DNA of 64,000 bases, from contig JASTWB010000023.1 of NCBI GenBank assembly GCA_032158295.1, positions 124,001-188,000 on the forward strand. Direction: 5' to 3'. Under the pieces are notes generated by a model, which saw only the letters and a list, made by a program, of their open reading frames with translations, had not been told where the DNA came from and ran no database searches. Made by a program: the position numbers and the translations under genes. Within the stretch, counting starts at the first letter, position 1; the number at the start of each line of letters is the position of its first letter. Source of the stretch: Pycnopodia helianthoides. Its lineage: Eukaryota > Echinodermata > Asteroidea > Forcipulatida > Asteriidae. Shown here in pieces: positions 11,468-23,386 of the stretch.

Positions 11468-13467
11468 TCACAAAGAACAGCTTGGTCTGTAATAATTGGC
11501 CTGGTGTTTATAGCAGGTTGATTGTGTGTTCAGGATCCTTTCCAATACAAAGTCATGCTTAGTCTGTAATAACTGGCCTCGTGTTTATAGCAGGTTGATT
11601 GTGTGTGCAGGATCCTTTCCAATACAAAGTCATGCTTAGTCTATAATAATTGGCCTGGTGCTTATAGCAAATTGATTGTGTGTTCAGGATCCTTTCCAAT
11701 ACAAAGTCATGCTTAGTCTGTAATAATTGGCCTGGTGTTTATAGCAAGTTAATTGTGTGTTCAGGATCCTTTCCAATACAAAGTCATGCTTGGTCTGTAA
11801 TAATTGGCCTGGTGTTTATAGAAAGTTGATTGTGTGTTCAGGATCCTTTCCAATACAAAGTCATGCTTGGTCTGTAATAATTGGCCTAGTGTTTATAGCA
11901 AGTTGATTGTGTGTTCAGGATCCTTTCCAATACAAATTCTTGCTTAGTCTGTAAAAATTTGCCTGGTGTTTATAGCAAGTTGATTGTGTGTTGCAGGATC
12001 CTTAGAAATACAAAGTCATGCTTGGTGTGTAATAATTGCCTGGTGTTTATAGCAGGTTGATTGTGTGTGCAGGTTCCTTTCCAATACAAAGTCATGCTTA
12101 GTCTGTAATAATTGGCCTGGTGTTTATAGCAGGTTGATTGTGTGTGCAGGTTCCTTTCCAATACAAAGTCATGCTTGGTGTGTAATAATTGGCCTGGTGT
12201 CTATACTGTAGCAGGTTGATTGTGTGTGCAGGTTCCTTTCCAATACAAAGTCATGCTTGGTGTGTAATAATTGGCCTGGTGTTTATAGCAGGTTGATTGT
12301 GTGTGCAGGTTCCTTTCCAATACAAAGTCATGCTTGGCCTGTAATAATTGGCCTGGTGTTTATAGCAGGTTGATTGTGTGTGCAGGTTCCTTTCCAATAC
12401 AAAGTCATGCTTGGTGTGTAATAATTGGCCTGGTGTTTTACTGTAGCAGGTTGATTGTGTGTGCAGGTTCCTTTCCAATACAAAGTCATGCTTGGTCTGT
12501 AATAATTGGCCTGGTGTTTATAGCAGGTTGATTGTGTGTGCAGGTTCCTTTCCAATACAAAGTCATGCTTGGTGTGTAATAATTGGCCTGGTGTTTATAC
12601 TGTAGCAGGTTGATTGTGTGTGCAGGTTCCTTTCCAATACAAAGTCATGCTTGGTCTGTAATAATTGGCCTGGTGTTTATAGCAGGTTGATTGTGTGTGC
12701 AGGCACCTTTCCATTACAAAGTCATGCTTGTCTGTAATAATTGGCCTGGTGTTTATAGCAGGTTGATTATGTGTGCAGGTCCTTTCCAATACAAAGTCAT
12801 GCTTAGTCTGTAATAACTGGCCTCTGTTTATAGCAGGTTGATTTGTGTGCAGGATCCTTTCCAATACAAAGTCATGCTTAGTCTGTAATAATGGCCTGGT
12901 GTTTATAACAGTTTGATGTGTGTGCAGGATCCTTTCCAATACAAAGTCCAGCTTGGTCTGTTATAATTGGCCTGGTGTTTATAGCAAGTTGATTGTGTGT
13001 TCTGGATCCTTTAAATACAAAGTCAGCTTGGTCTGTTAATAATTGGCCTGGTGTTTATAGCAGGTTGATTGTGTGTGCGGACCTTTCAATACAAAGTCAT
13101 GCTTGGTCTGTAATAATTGGCCTGGTGTTTATAGCAGGTTGATTGTGTGTGCAGGATCCTTTCCAATACAAAGTCATGCTTGGTCTGTAATAATTGGCCT
13201 GGTGTTTATAGCAAGTTGATTGTGTGTGTCAGGATCCTTTCCAATACAAAGTCCGCTTGGTCTGTAATAATTGGCCTGGTGTTATAGCAAGTTGATTGTG
13301 TGTTATCAGGATCCTTCCAATACAAAGTCATGCTTGGTCTGTAATAATTGGCCTGGTGTTTATAGCAGGTTGATTTGTTCGATGCAGCACCTTTCCAATA
13401 CAAAGTCATGCTTGGTCTGTAATAATTGGCTTGGTGTCTTATAGCAGTTTGATTGTGTGTGCCACAT

Positions 13468-13710
13468 ATATGTAAAAAAATCCTTTAATGAGCTTACTGT
13501 CCAGTGATTTATCTCTTCTAATGTAAGATCTTCCATTCTACTTAAGAAACAAAACAGAAATATCGCATGTTATGCCCAGAAATTGCCACACTATTGTTAG
13601 TTTTCTGCACAGGAGTTAATACGATACTGCTGGCAACGCATTTTGTTTATCTCCCGTGACCTTTGACATACCCAGCATGCCTTGCGCCGCAATAAATAGT
13701 GAACCGGCTT
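13468..13710 (+). mobile_element. TIR element copy D (5'-truncated fragment)
   Basis: Only the last ~240 bases of the element are present, joined abruptly to a satellite unit on the left. The right inverted repeat carries one change (gaaccggctt). The right flank reads atacaaagaacag, which fits the normal satellite unit better than the tcacaaag flank of copies A-C, so this copy seems to keep an older junction. Confidence 0.75.
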
Positions 13711-14092
13711 ATACAAAGAACAGCTTGGTCTGTAATAATTGGCCTGGTGTTTATAGCAAGTTGATTGTGTGTGCAGGATCCTTTCCAATACAAAGTCATG
13801 CTTGGTCTGTAATAATTGGCCTGGTGTTTATAGCAGGTTGATTGTGTGTTCAGGATCCTTTCCAATACAAAATCCAGCTTGGTGTGTAATAATTGGCCAG
13901 GTGTTTATAGCAGGTTGATTGTGTGTTCAGGATCCTTTCCAATACAAAGTCATGATTGGTCTGTAATAATTGGCCTGGTGTTTATAGCAGGTTGATTGTG
14001 TGTTCAGGATCCTTTCCAATACAAAGTCATGCTTAGTCTATAATAATTGGCCTGGTGTTTATAGCAGGTTGATTGTGTGTTCAGGATCCTTC

Positions 14093-16200
14093 ATACACCT
14101 GTAGACACAACATCAACTTGGATTCTAGTGTATTCATTCACTAGGTTTAACTAAACTTTCATTCAAACCAATGTAAGTAATAATATAAAGAAGAATGTAT
14201 CAATATGAAATAATTCTGAAATAATCAGAAAATGATGTTGTAGGCCTATAACACTGTTTGGATGGATGCAGGTGCATTGTTAAACTCTTCCATTGGTTTG
14301 TCAGTACTTATTAATTCTCATAAAAGCACTATTTACAGCTGGAGATAAGTTGACACATTGTCCTATGACCAGTGAGACACATTGAGGGAAGAGTGAAATC
14401 AAACATGTAGCCGTGTGCAAGCAAGTCATGAGATGAGACCATGTGTGACCACGAAAAACAATTTAATGGTTTTACAAAAAAAATAGAGAATTTTTTTTTA
14501 AAGACATGCCAAGAAATTCAGAGAACTGGAACACACTCAAAATCTTCCAAAAAGCTTGAGAGTTTTGTCAGTTATGAAGCTTCTTTCCCTGTTGAGTGAG
14601 AATCATGTATTGAAAGACGTTTGAGGCGTCATGTACAGTTCATTATAGAAAAGGGGGGAGGAGGGGGACAAACAAATGATTAAGGGCAAATCCACAAGAA
14701 GAACAGGTGTGTGTGGGGGTTGGGGCTGGGGGGCAGGACAGAAAGGAGGGAGGGTGTGAGAAAATAGGAGACTGTGTACTTTATACATTAATTAATTTTT
14801 AATTAATTAATTAATGCCCAATTAATCTTTAGAGAATTAGCGATGTGTTTATAGAAGAGCAGGAACTATTTCCGGCGGTAACCATCGAACAATTAATGGC
14901 CAGAGAAGCATTGTGAAATGATGTCACATGGCTTTGGTATAGTCTCTGGTAGTCAACCATCCTATGACTGTTTGGATGTTGTTTTAGTTGGAGACAATGG
15001 ACTCTGTCATTTGAAAAGTCAATATGCAATGGTTAAAAATGTTCTTTTAAGTAAGTTCTAACAATCCCCCTCTTCTACCTCCCTTTTATTCTTTTCTGTG
15101 AGGATCTGTTTTACTAGAAGTTTGTTTGATTTAAAAAATATATAGTATAGTGAGATTAATATATCATGTATGCTGGGCTTTTATTCATACATGTGTTATT
15201 ATTGTCTCTCGTTCTGTCTGTCTTTGAACCAAGTCTAAGTTTTATAACAATGTTATGTAAATATTTTTAGCAAGGAGAGTTTTTTCTAGGCCATTCAGAC
15301 ATGCTAGAACCAAACAGCTTTAGGGGGCTCTGAACCTCTGCCAAGGGCTTTGCCTTAAGCAGGCCCATGGAGCCCTTGCTCTAAGTGCCATGACCCCTGA
15401 TGCCCCCCCACCACATTTCAAGACAGATTGAAGCCCATTGCATAGTTTTAAAAAACATCCACTCAGCACCAAACAGTATTGTGTGCATCTATGCACATCA
15501 TGTTTGCATCTAGGCATTATATGTGATGCGATCAAGCTAAATGAGTCGTTTGTCGGTAAATGCATTATTGAATAACAGGCCAAAATAGGTCGACAGGGGG
15601 TCTACATTTCTATACATCTCTTGGTGTTTCGACTTCCATAACTTTTGAACCAAAGGTGGTATCAACACGGGGTTTTCATATCCTTAAAGCTGAGATTGTA
15701 CTTCTTTCAAATAGATTTTTTTTAAAAATTGACAAGGGTTAACAAAAGACTCATTTAGCTTGATCGCATCACATATCAAGAGTGGTACATACCTGTAGTC
15801 ACTTCAAAATAGAAAGGTTGTGAATGCACAATCCAGTATTGTAAGTTGCCATAACCAAACAAGGCCCTTGAACATGAATTGATAAAATCAATGAAAAAAA
15901 TATCCTTGGTGTATTTGTTGTGTTTGAAATTAAAATAATTTAAATCTTGTTAAATGGAATAAGAAACTGTTACTTGGTCTTAGATGGCCGTTTAAGACCA
16001 GCAGAGTTGTGGCTGTATACATGTAATGAGGCAGTTAAATCTTGTTCTCTATAAATTTAAAAATATTACAAATTACAGCACAAAACGTTTTGCTAATATA
16101 ACTTACCAGTAGTGGATGGAAGGAAATGGCATGAAACACAGCAAATTAATCTGAACACACTGAATGGTGTCCTTTCTGTGTATTTTATTACCATAGAGTT
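14093..16200. other. Noncoding stretch after the satellite
   Basis: No gene supported. Contains a G-rich/C-rich patch at 14650-14760, an (AATT)-type palindromic run at 14787-14822, and AT-rich unique sequence. Frames around 14829 and 15320 show no domain. Confidence 0.4.
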
Positions 16201-16203
16201 ATG

Positions 16204-16680
16204 TAGCTCTATGGTTAAACTATTGCACACCACACCCCATGTATTGTGGAAATCCCTGTTTCTATTTATACACTGTGTGACGTATTGTCATACATGTCAT
16301 AGGATTACTGCATTGAGTGCATGACATACTGGAATGACATTGACCTTAAATTCTTGGTATCAAACCCACACAATCTTACTGGGACTCGGTAACATATCAG
16401 AAACAGGTTGTTGAACATTTCACTGGAGCATACTGGAATACTCTCCAGCATGGTTTATGTTTCAAATGTCATCTTTGAATCAAAATGTTTGTTTCCAACA
16501 CACTTTATAAATATTTCAATCATCTTGATAATTAATCAGACTGCTTCTATTGCATCTTATTGAAAATCAGAAAACTATTTGTAAATGAAATTGTTTCCTA
16601 TGTGTTAATTAAAGAAATTCATCAATACATACTTTCATTGTTAATGAATTGAACAATCCTATTTATGATTGATGTTTTAG
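16204..16680. repeat. Duplicated segment (partner 21243-21716)
   Basis: Starts tagctctatggttaaac and matches 21243-21716 closely along its length (shared blocks ccacaccccatgtattgtgg and gactgcttctattgcatctt or gactgattctattgcatctt). Both copies are plus-oriented and about 5 kb apart. Noncoding. Confidence 0.75.
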
Positions 16681-16856
16681 ATATTCAAGATTATTCACAC
16701 AAAAAATGTTTCAGTCCATTTCAACATGGATAAGCTAACTGAGGTTAAGGAACTTTGTCATGTTGTTATCAAACAAGTTATTTTATTAATTTGGGCTTGA
16801 ACAAAGAAAATTTACTATAGCGGGATTGGAACCAACGACCTCTGGATTAACGTGCC

Positions 16857-16928
16857 GCTAGATTAGCTCGGTTGGTAGAGCACCAGCTTGGTAATTCGGA
16901 GGACTTTGGTTCAAATTCTGCTACAGTA
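16857..16928 (+). tRNA. tRNA-Thr(GGT)-like sequence in a hairpin, probably a SINE/pseudogene
   Basis: 72 bases with an A-box-like tagctcggttggtagagc and a B-box-like ggttcaaatt. The loop at the anticodon position reads TTGGTAA, giving GGT (Thr). The acceptor ends do not pair well. Just upstream (16817-16850) lies an inverted copy of the tRNA 3' half, so the whole folds back on itself. A paralogous copy is at 43038. I take it for a tRNA-derived repeat, not a working gene. Confidence 0.5.
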
Positions 16929-18186
16929 AGTTTTCTATGTTCAACCCCAATTTATTTAAAACTTACCCAGTCAGTTTCCCTTGTGGTTTATTACTTGATT
17001 AGTTATTTTAATCATAGTATCATTTATTTGTATTTAAGTTCTGAGTTCCAATTTTCCCACAATTACTCTCAATATAAATTAAATTTGTCTGCCCTGGATG
17101 TGTCTAATGTTGATAAAAAACTGATTTCTTCTAAAACATGACAACCCTGATTGCCTTTGACTCATCTCAATCAACTGACTGGAATGATGACAGAAGAAGA
17201 CTGGCTTGAAACACAGCGTCCAATCTGTTAGTTGAATAGGATATTCCAGCAGTGATTTGTTGGACTATTACACAGTGACACTCATTATCTGTGACTGGTA
17301 TAAGTCTGACTAGGAACATTGCTATTGTGGAAATGCCAAATTCTATATGTTTTTGTGTTGTGTAAACGTAGTCATGGTAGTGTTGTATGCATGGATAACT
17401 TTGAGTCAGCTTTCTCAGATTCAAACTAGGCAGGTTATTCTTCTGATAAATATCAATACTGTAGTGATTTGCTCAGGTCACTAGGGTCTTACATGTAATT
17501 GCACTGACTGGTTCTTTGCTTCTGAAATGAATGAGTGTATTGGGCTTGGGTGTGTAATTGTAAAAGCATAGGAGCAGATCCTTATGGAAGGTTGTAGGGA
17601 AAGAGTACACATCTCAATTTCTGGAATAATTCAATGTTATGGTAAATTTATACATTGAGTCTGAGTAGTCCAACTTGTTTAGGGTGGAGAGCCTGTGTAT
17701 ATAACTTAGCTCTATTTAAGTTACATGTTGATCAGAATTCTTATAATGTTTGGTTCAATCAAACCCAGAATTATCTTGACTCTACAAGAAATGTCAAATC
17801 AAACCAGTACTGACAAGACTTACAAGTATTTGTGCATCTATTTTAGTACAATGAAGTGATCAACAAAGTTACTTTATACAACAGACAATTTAATTGATTA
17901 ATGAGGGAAAATATACAAGGTGATTTTTCCTTCCTGTTATTGAAATTTCAAATTAATCCATGAGTGCAGACTGTAACTTAAAACTTGAACACAGTTTTGC
18001 AAATAACCAATGATATATCAAATCATTGTGGGTGATGTGTCTTCATTCTGTCACTGATCAATTCAGTTGCATTAAATCATTTACTTTGATCCTAAAACAT
18101 GTAAGGCATATTACATAATTAATAATTGGATTAATCAAATAATGTAATGATGTATAATAATGGTTTGGGTTTGAAAAAAAAAAATT

Positions 18187-18258
18187 GACTAGACCGGGAT
18201 TTGAACCAACGACCTCTGGATTAACGTACCGGCGCTCTACCAACTGAGCTATCTAGCC
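18187..18258 (-). tRNA. tRNA-Asn(GTT)-like pseudogene at the end of a SINE
   Basis: On the minus strand a 72-base cloverleaf can be drawn: acceptor GGCTAGA pairs with TCTAGTC, A-box tagctcagttggtagagc, B-box ggttcaaatcc. The anticodon loop reads ACGTTAA (GTT at 34-36), but position 33 is C instead of the near-universal U and the anticodon stem is weak. A T-run just downstream would act as a Pol III stop. The upstream part (to about 18440) recurs at 42.5-42.7 kb, so this is the tRNA part of a repeat. Confidence 0.5.
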
Positions 18259-18450
18259 CTATGTTGGCGGTCTCCCTATTTTGTCAATATCTTTGTTTGG
18301 GGATGCCAGTCAGAAGCCATGCAACCATTAACTGCCATGTAGCCAGGGATCACACCCAAGTTTACGATACAACCTGGGAAGCAGCAGCCACGGGATCACC
18401 TTAACGGGATGCGACTTTTTAAATTTTAAATGTTAAGTAATGAACCACAA
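18259..18450 (-). repeat. Body of tRNA-linked SINE-like repeat
   Basis: Joined to the tRNA-like part at 18187-18258. The block with ttttgtcaatatctttgttt and agccagggatcacac recurs at 42544-42740 next to another tRNA-like sequence in the same order. Confidence 0.55.
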
Positions 18451-18486
18451 GTATAATAAGCTATAAATTTACTTATTAATTTACAG

Positions 18487-18647
18487 AGAGTGAAGAAGAC
18501 CCTAACCTCTGATACAAGAGACACACCAGAGAAACACCAGAGAAACACCAGAGAAACACCAGAGAAACACCAGAGAAACACCTGCGAAATGTAGCAGTCA
18601 AGTCAAGTAATACCAGCCTACCAAATTAATCCATGAGTACCAACAAG
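18487..18647 (+). other. Exon-like block A2 with 11-bp repeat expansion
   Basis: Bounded by a 3' splice site (attaatttacag, ends 18486) and a 5' splice site (gtaattg from 18648). The partner is at 43714-43830. Inside, an 11-base unit (caccagagaaa) is repeated about five times at 18527-18582; the partner has essentially one. One frame stays open through the repeat (RVKKTLTSDTRDTPEKHQRN…) but stops at tag near 18593. It may be a noncoding or decayed exon. Confidence 0.4.
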
Positions 18648-19504
18648 GTAATTGTTATGGAGTTTATGGGATATGAGGCATTGCATGGTGAGGTATCAAT
18701 TCGTATATTCAGTTTGCTGTAACACCATGTTTATGTATCTACTATGCCCTGTAGATTGGTTCTTTGAGAACTTGTCTTGCTATTTATTCTGCTGCCGCAG
18801 AGTAGATTTTTAAATTTTGGAGACTACTTAGTTCTGACAAGGTCTGTCCTGCTTATTAACCTATTAAGGTAGGAAATCGGCCGGAACTACTACTTTAGCT
18901 TAGTGGATTGAGGGGGTCTTCTTGTTACTAACTTCACTGCGGAGTTAGTTCCTAATTTCAACTACTGAGTTCCAGAAGAAGAAATTAAAAGTACACAAAC
19001 AGTTGAAGGACGTAGTGTCAAAATCTCCTCTTTACACTGGTACAAATTAGTGTCCAAAATTAATCTTGATAATAAAAAAAGAACTTAATTAAAATAAAAG
19101 CTGAATGGGTTTGAAGACATAGTTGCAGGTCTAGTAATTATTTTTTTATGGTAAAGTTGACAAGTGGCGGGTCAGAAAATAAACTTTCATCTTGTAGAGA
19201 AATATGTTTGGTTCTGATTCATGTGAAGCAATTGTCCTAATACGTTGATATAACACATGGTTATTGTAACACAATATTGTTGCCATGAAATATACACCAC
19301 TTTTAGTTTGATGATTCTGGAATCCTGTTCTGTTAGAACCCTCAGTACGTCTTCTGCACAATTAAAAATTTTAGAATGTCATTTTTTTCAGAACATGTTT
19401 AGGTGTTATGAAATCAAGTACAACTCTCATATCCTGTTACTCGTCTAATCTTTGTACACACTATGATGGTCACTAAAACTAGCAATAATTCTTCTATTTT
19501 ACAG

Positions 19505-19564
19505 ACAAAGTAAAGATTAAGTTTGAAGCTTCAGCAATCTGCAGACTGACATTACAACATCAAG
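19505..19564 (+). other. 60-bp exon-like block A3
   Basis: Exactly 60 bases between a 3' splice site (ttctattttacag) and a donor (gtaaat). The partner is at 48201-48260. Only one frame is open in both copies: KVKIKFEASAICRLTLQHQ here, with one K-to-E change in the partner. The differences are one amino-acid change and one silent change, consistent with a real coding exon, though 60 bases is too short to prove it. No family recognised. Confidence 0.4.
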
Positions 19565-21242
19565 GTAAATCTACTTTCTTGATCTTTTAACATCACATTA
19601 TATGTCACTATAAGCCCATTCTTCAAGTTGTTGCTGATAGGAAAAGATAAAAATATCTCAAAATTTGTCATGCAGCTCTTATTTTGAGTGCAGATAGAAA
19701 AGTCTTGTACACCATTTTATTGGGGTCCAATTCATAGAAACCAAAACCATGAGTGAGTCATGCACCAGTTAAATAAAAGTATGACCCTTGACCCAATTTA
19801 TAGAAGTACATTTCTTAGTCTTTGAAAACTCGGCTCACTAGACATGTTTTGTAGAGTTGTAAAACGTAATTGACGTGTAGACAGATTCGTACTAAAATCA
19901 AGCCGAGCTGGGAATCGCCTTGCCTTTAAAAGAAACAAAATCCCCAACTCACAATTCTATTAAAAATTGGCTTGCTGATTAATTATGTGCCTGTTGGATC
20001 GTCCTTTAGAAAGAGTCCAATTCATGGCTGTGTTGGTTGTAAATTGTGAAGTTACCTCCGTACATACATATAGGCAAGTCCAAATCAACTAGCCAACATT
20101 GATATCTCAAGTGCTTTTTCATGTGGTTTGTTTGACCTTGCGTTTTTCAGAGTGTTTTGGAAAAAATGCCTTTTTACCGTGTTTTATTGTGAGTTAATGG
20201 ACTCAATATAATTGTTTTCAATTTTTATCTGGACTCCATCTGATTAAAAAATATAAAAACTAAATATCTCTGAGCACCTTAGAGCACCTTTTGTGCTATG
20301 TTAATACGTTTCTCCATTGAAGATAGTTTGAATAAATAGAAGCTGGACTTGTAAGTTGTAAATTGTAAACAATTTCACAGATCTTGGGAAAAGATTTATT
20401 TTAAAGCTGACCTAAAATTTCTCTTCACTTTTGAAACCGTAAAGCCCATGCAATAACAGGTGATTTTCCTCATTTTAAATGCTATCATTCCACCGAATCG
20501 TTTTGGGGGTGGAATAAGGATGCAACAAAATGTTAAAAACACAACATTGGACCGGGCGTTATATCTCCCTATAATCTCCCATAGCTGATGGCTCATAGGG
20601 TGACCTCTTGTCACTGTACTTATTATTGTGTTCATCACAAACTGCACTCATGGAGTTGTTTGCATAGTAGGCAAGTTCATTGATAAAAAACAAGACAATC
20701 CAGATGTTCAACATTCCTAGCTGCATGACCTTTGACACTCAAGTTCATTGTCAAGACACAGTACAGTTGCACATGTATTCATACATGTGCACATACAACA
20801 AAGTGTTATATACCGCCATTCGCTTTGTACTGAATTGATCAAGGAACTTGGGGCACTCTTTAATTGCAGTAGGCCTACATGTACAACCTTGCTGTGTTTC
20901 CGCAACTGTACTTGTTATGGCAGAATCCTGCATTCTAACAGAAAGTAAGACTGTTGTAAAAACAAGGAACATCCTGACTGGATTGCAGGCGTATCTTTTT
21001 TCATTTTTCCAACATTGCTACCTGCATGCCCTTTGACACTGAAGTTCAATGCCAACACCCAGTACAGTAGTACGTTGTACATTCAGTATGTACTGTATTG
21101 ATCAGGCCACCTGGGACACTCTTTACAGTACATGTACAACCTTGCTACGTTGTTGTTTCCGCAACTGTATTTGATATAGGAGAATCCTACATTCTACCAG
21201 GAAATAAGACTGCTTTAAAACAAGGAACATCCTACATACATG
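19565..21242. other. Noncoding stretch with short diverged duplications
   Basis: No gene seen. Blocks around 20720-20960 and 21005-21190 are diverged copies of one another (landmarks acctttgacactcaagttca, ttgatcaggccacctgggac) and of 48640-48780. An intronic or intergenic role cannot be told. Confidence 0.4.
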
Positions 21243-21716
21243 TAGCTCTATGGTTAAACTATTGCACACCACACCCCATGTATTGTGGAAATCCCTGTTT
21301 CTATTTATAGGCTGTGTGACGTATTGTCATACATGTCATAGGATTACTGCATTGAGTGCATGACATACTGGAACGACATTGACCTTAAATTCTTGGTGTC
21401 AAACCCACACATCTTACTGGGACTCAGTAACATATCAAAAACAGGTTGTTGAACATTTCACTGGAGCATACTGGAATACATTCCAGCATGGTTTATGTTT
21501 TAGATGTCATCTTTGAATAAAACTGTTTGTTTCCAACAGACTTTATAAATATTTCAATCATCTTGATAATAAATCAGACTGATTCTATTGCATCTTATTT
21601 AAAATCAGAAAACTATTTGTAAAGAAAATAGTTTCCTATGATTTAATTAAAGAAATTCATAAGTACATACTTTCATTGTTCTTTATGAATTGAACAATCC
21701 CATTTATGATTGATGT
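21243..21716. repeat. Duplicated segment (partner 16204-16680)
   Basis: Second copy of the segment described at 16204, diverged by scattered substitutions and a few short indels. The two copies diverge after tttatgattgatgt. Confidence 0.75.
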
Positions 21717-22097
21717 ACTGCTGTGTGCAGCTAACTGGTGAAAAGTCTGGAGTAATGGTAGCCACATCAAACAACTAATTCAAATTGTTTAACAGGTTCT
21801 AAAAATACATCCCTGAGCTGTTTTTTTGAACTGCTTTATTGACAGAAATACACTATTTACTGTGCAGTTGTTTGATTTTATAGCCTTTTAGTTTTCCCTT
21901 AATTTCATCACAGATTGAAGACATGATTTTTGGTTATAGATGTAAAATGATTTCATCTTCATGTAAGTCCTGTATTAGTAACCCATAGTCATTAGCCATG
22001 CCCAATCACACTAAAGCCTGTGGTTTAGACAGTTTAACAATCTTTGAATCCCTTATTTGAATCCTTCTACTTTTTCTTTAATTCTCATTGATCTCAG

Positions 22098-22277
22098 GTG
22101 TCCCTCCTCATGTCCACCAGCATCTTGGAAGCCCATAACCATGGTAACCCAAGACCCACAAGATCCTAGTCAGTCTCAGACTCCCAGGGCAGATGCTGAA
22201 GACTCTACCAGTGAAGCTCTGAAGACACTACAGGGAAAGTTGGAGATGTACAACAAACAGGAAGCTCACAATGAGAG
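22098..22277 (+). other. Exon cassette, copy 2 (MVTQDPQ… start exon, open to the donor)
   Basis: Acceptor gatctcag ends at 22097 and donor gtagga starts at 22278. The ATG is at 22141 in ataaccATGG, and the frame stays open to the splice site (45 codons plus two bases, phase 2), ending …KQEAHNE. It lacks the 11-base insertion that puts a stop into copies 1 and 3, so this looks like the least damaged version. The predicted peptide is acidic and helix-prone; no family recognised. The flanks on both sides match 36.4-37.4 kb. Confidence 0.5.
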
Positions 22278-22570
22278 GTAGGAATTATGTTTGGATTGCT
22301 GTGATCATACTATCACCGTTTTCACAAAGTGTCAAAACTTTCCCTACAGTCAAACCTTACTATTTGACACTTTGTGGTCAATCTAAACGAGCCAAAAAGT
22401 CCAGTGCCGACACATCGGTAAAACTGGCCAGTAAAGAACCACGTCCAGTGCATTTCACTGTATAACACATGGAAACATTGATTCCCAAAAGTGTCTAACC
22501 AAGATTAGTGTGATGATGACATCAGGTGAATTGGGTCAATACTGACTGTAAAGCCACTTTAATCAGTCTC

Positions 22571-22660
22571 ATCTATGAACTGTTAGTTTGATCTTGTTTA
22601 CTTTGGTTGCCCAATGATCAAAATATCAAATTCCATATTTACACTCACAAATTGAGTTCA
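22571..22660 (-). pseudogene. Remnant of TRIM 3' flank
   Basis: The stretch ctcatctatgaactgttag … caaattccatatttacac matches the 3' UTR/flank of the first TRIM gene (about 2052-2130) and the copy at 37343. No coding part of a TRIM is left here, only its downstream flank. Confidence 0.5.
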
Positions 22661-22929
22661 GAATAAAAAACACCCAAATCGATTCTAGTTTTTATATTTA
22701 AAATATATAAAAGGGTTGGAGAAAAATCACTTGACGATTCCATTCAAACCATAAGTTAACAGTTTTTCATCTAGTAAGAGTCAGGTATTATATTACGTTT
22801 ATTTTTCAACAGTTCAAGATCTTGTACTAAGTATTAGCTATGAATTATAAATACCATACGTACCAAGCACTGTACAAAATTAAAACCAAGTTAAGACCAA
22901 TGAGATTTTACAGAAAATGCTGATGTGAT

Positions 22930-23386
22930 TGTAACCTATTGGTAATAGACGCGGCCAACATGGGTTTTGTGGCCTCCTGATTGGCCATCTCTCTGGCATC
23001 AGTGTTGTTATTGTGAATAAATGAATATCCGCAAAAAATTTATTAGTGGCTGACGTTTTGACCCTAGCAGAGTCTTTCTCGAAGGCTAAAAGACAAGACA
23101 ACACACATACATGCATACAAGGGTGACAAGAGCAGTCAAGTGGAAATACATGAATAGAGAGAGTGGAGAGAGAAAAGCAAGAAGCTTTCAGAAAGAGCAG
23201 GGGTAGGCAGGGATTATGGAGACAAAGGGGGGGGGGTTGGAGGGAAGGGGATGGCTTGACCACAAGAAGTTGGAAACACAATGGACAAAATGGAAGGTTG
23301 GAAGAAAAGTAAATAGTTAGTTAATAGGGCAGACTAAAAATATGGATATCTGTGGGGGAAAGGGAGAAGGCAAAGACAAAAGGTTA
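22930..23386 (-). mobile_element. 3' untranslated part of a Penelope-like element
   Basis: Follows the GIY-YIG frame in the same orientation. The block at 23045-23095 (minus strand: ccttcgagaaagactctgct, then agggtcaaaacgtcagcc) resembles terminal sequences I recall from Penelope-like elements, which can carry hammerhead ribozymes. Here the would-be GAAA core reads AAAA, so activity is doubtful. The low-complexity G-run at 23229 is part of the same stretch. The end of the element is not sharply defined. Confidence 0.4.

Larger units (their letters stand above)
4988..14092. repeat. 77-bp satellite array with embedded TIR elements
   Basis: Tandem units of about 77 bp run from 4988 to 14092, broken only by the TIR elements annotated separately. 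Landmarks in each unit are gtctgtaataattggcc, tggtgtttatagca, ggttgattgtgtgt and ggatcctttccaatacaaag. I estimate 19 units before the first element, 16 between the first two, 8 between the next two, 26 after the third and 5 at the right edge. Subtypes differ at one spot: ggatcc, ggttcc or ggcacc. The ggttcc type clusters at 12.0-12.7 kb. Frames of 60-114 codons across the units are by-products of a stop-poor unit whose length is not a multiple of three. Confidence 0.95.

Noticed and set aside
5257..13865. Many reading frames of 60-114 codons across the 77-bp satellite, with motifs like QSTCYKHQANYY
   Set aside because: They are translations of a repeated stop-poor unit; frames shift at each unit because 77 is not a multiple of three. 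No sign of a protein gene.
4988..14092. CRISPR-like array
   Set aside because: The repeats are contiguous with no unique spacers and the DNA is clearly eukaryotic.
16857..18258. Working tRNA genes
   Set aside because: Acceptor or anticodon stems are broken, position 33 is not U in the 18.2-kb copy, and all copies sit inside dispersed or duplicated repeats.
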